Positions 63,725-64,000 of a DNA stretch of 64,000 bases are shown in pieces. Every line of letters begins with the position of its first letter. The stretch's first letter is position 1. Source of the DNA: Opisthocomus hoazin (Eukaryota > Chordata > Aves > Opisthocomiformes > Opisthocomidae); NCBI RefSeq assembly GCF_030867145.1, contig NC_134439.1, forward strand, positions 6,113,379 to 6,177,378, in the 5' to 3' direction. The notes under the pieces are model-generated. The model was not told where the DNA came from and did no database searches. It worked only from the letters and a program-made list of their open reading frames with translations. The position numbers and the translations under genes are program-made.

Positions 63725-64000
63725 CTCCCCATCGCACCCCTCATGCCGCACCTGGAGTAGTGTGTTCAGTTTTGGGCCCCTCACGACAAGAAGGATATTG
63801 AGGGGCCAGAGGGTGTCCAGAGAAGGGCAGCGAGGCTGGGGAGGGATCTGAAGAACAAGTCTGATGAGGAGCAACTGAAGGAGCTGGGTCTGTTCAGCCT
63901 GGAGAAGAGGAGGCTGAGGGGAGACCTTCTCACTCTCTACAGCTCCCTGACAGGAGGGTGTAGTGAGGGGGGGGTTGGTCTCTTCTCCCAGGTAACCAGC
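63725..64000 (+). mobile_element. CR1 LINE (type B), cut by the window end
   Basis: The copy begins near CATGCCGCACCTGGAGTAGTG in the RT C-terminus and runs off the end at GGTAACCAGC, in the part that precedes the CR1 3' tail. It resembles the copies at 13115 and 28048. Confidence 0.88.

Overview
The window looks like a bird nuclear genome, from a GC-rich, gene-dense microchromosome-type region. The evidence is at least nine CR1 LINE copies (most with the avian CR1 3' end and its ATTCTATGATTCT-like tail), short introns, CpG-island promoters, and proteins that read as vertebrate orthologues. All genes are split into exons. I assembled them by joining open segments at GT-AG (twice GC-AG) junctions that keep phase and give family-typical protein lengths.

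Layout: SMARCD2 (+, 1298-16646, 13 exons) is tail-to-tail with PSMC5 (-, 17779-21548, 12 exons), their poly(A) signals lying about 100 bp apart. PSMC5 is head-to-head with FTSJ3 (+, 22209-29375, 21 exons) across a ~660-bp CpG-island promoter holding YY1-type sites and a perfect NRF-1 palindrome. FTSJ3 is tail-to-tail with a 36-exon alpha-2-macroglobulin family gene (-, about 30814-43350). Next come an AGPAT1-like lysophosphatidate acyltransferase (-, 46902-51053, 6 exons) and PRR29 (-, 54465-58569, 6 exons), recognised by its invariant C-terminus. The rest is CR1 copies, simple repeats and a few AT-rich islands that look like conserved non-coding elements.

Functionally, the left half is a housekeeping block: a BAF chromatin-remodelling subunit, a 19S proteasome ATPase and a pre-rRNA 2'-O-methyltransferase. 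The right half is accessory: a secreted protease-trapping protein, an ER phospholipid enzyme and a poorly characterised proline-rich protein. As I recall it, the human chromosome 17q23 block has DDX42 next to FTSJ3, and PRR29 lies beyond the GH cluster and SCN4A. Finding an A2M-family gene and an AGPAT1-like gene between FTSJ3 and PRR29 is therefore the main structural novelty. The most striking local observation is a young CR1 whose 3' tail appears to supply the branch-point region and much of the polypyrimidine tract of the last FTSJ3 splice acceptor. No prokaryotic-type system, CRISPR array, rRNA or convincing tRNA/snoRNA was seen.
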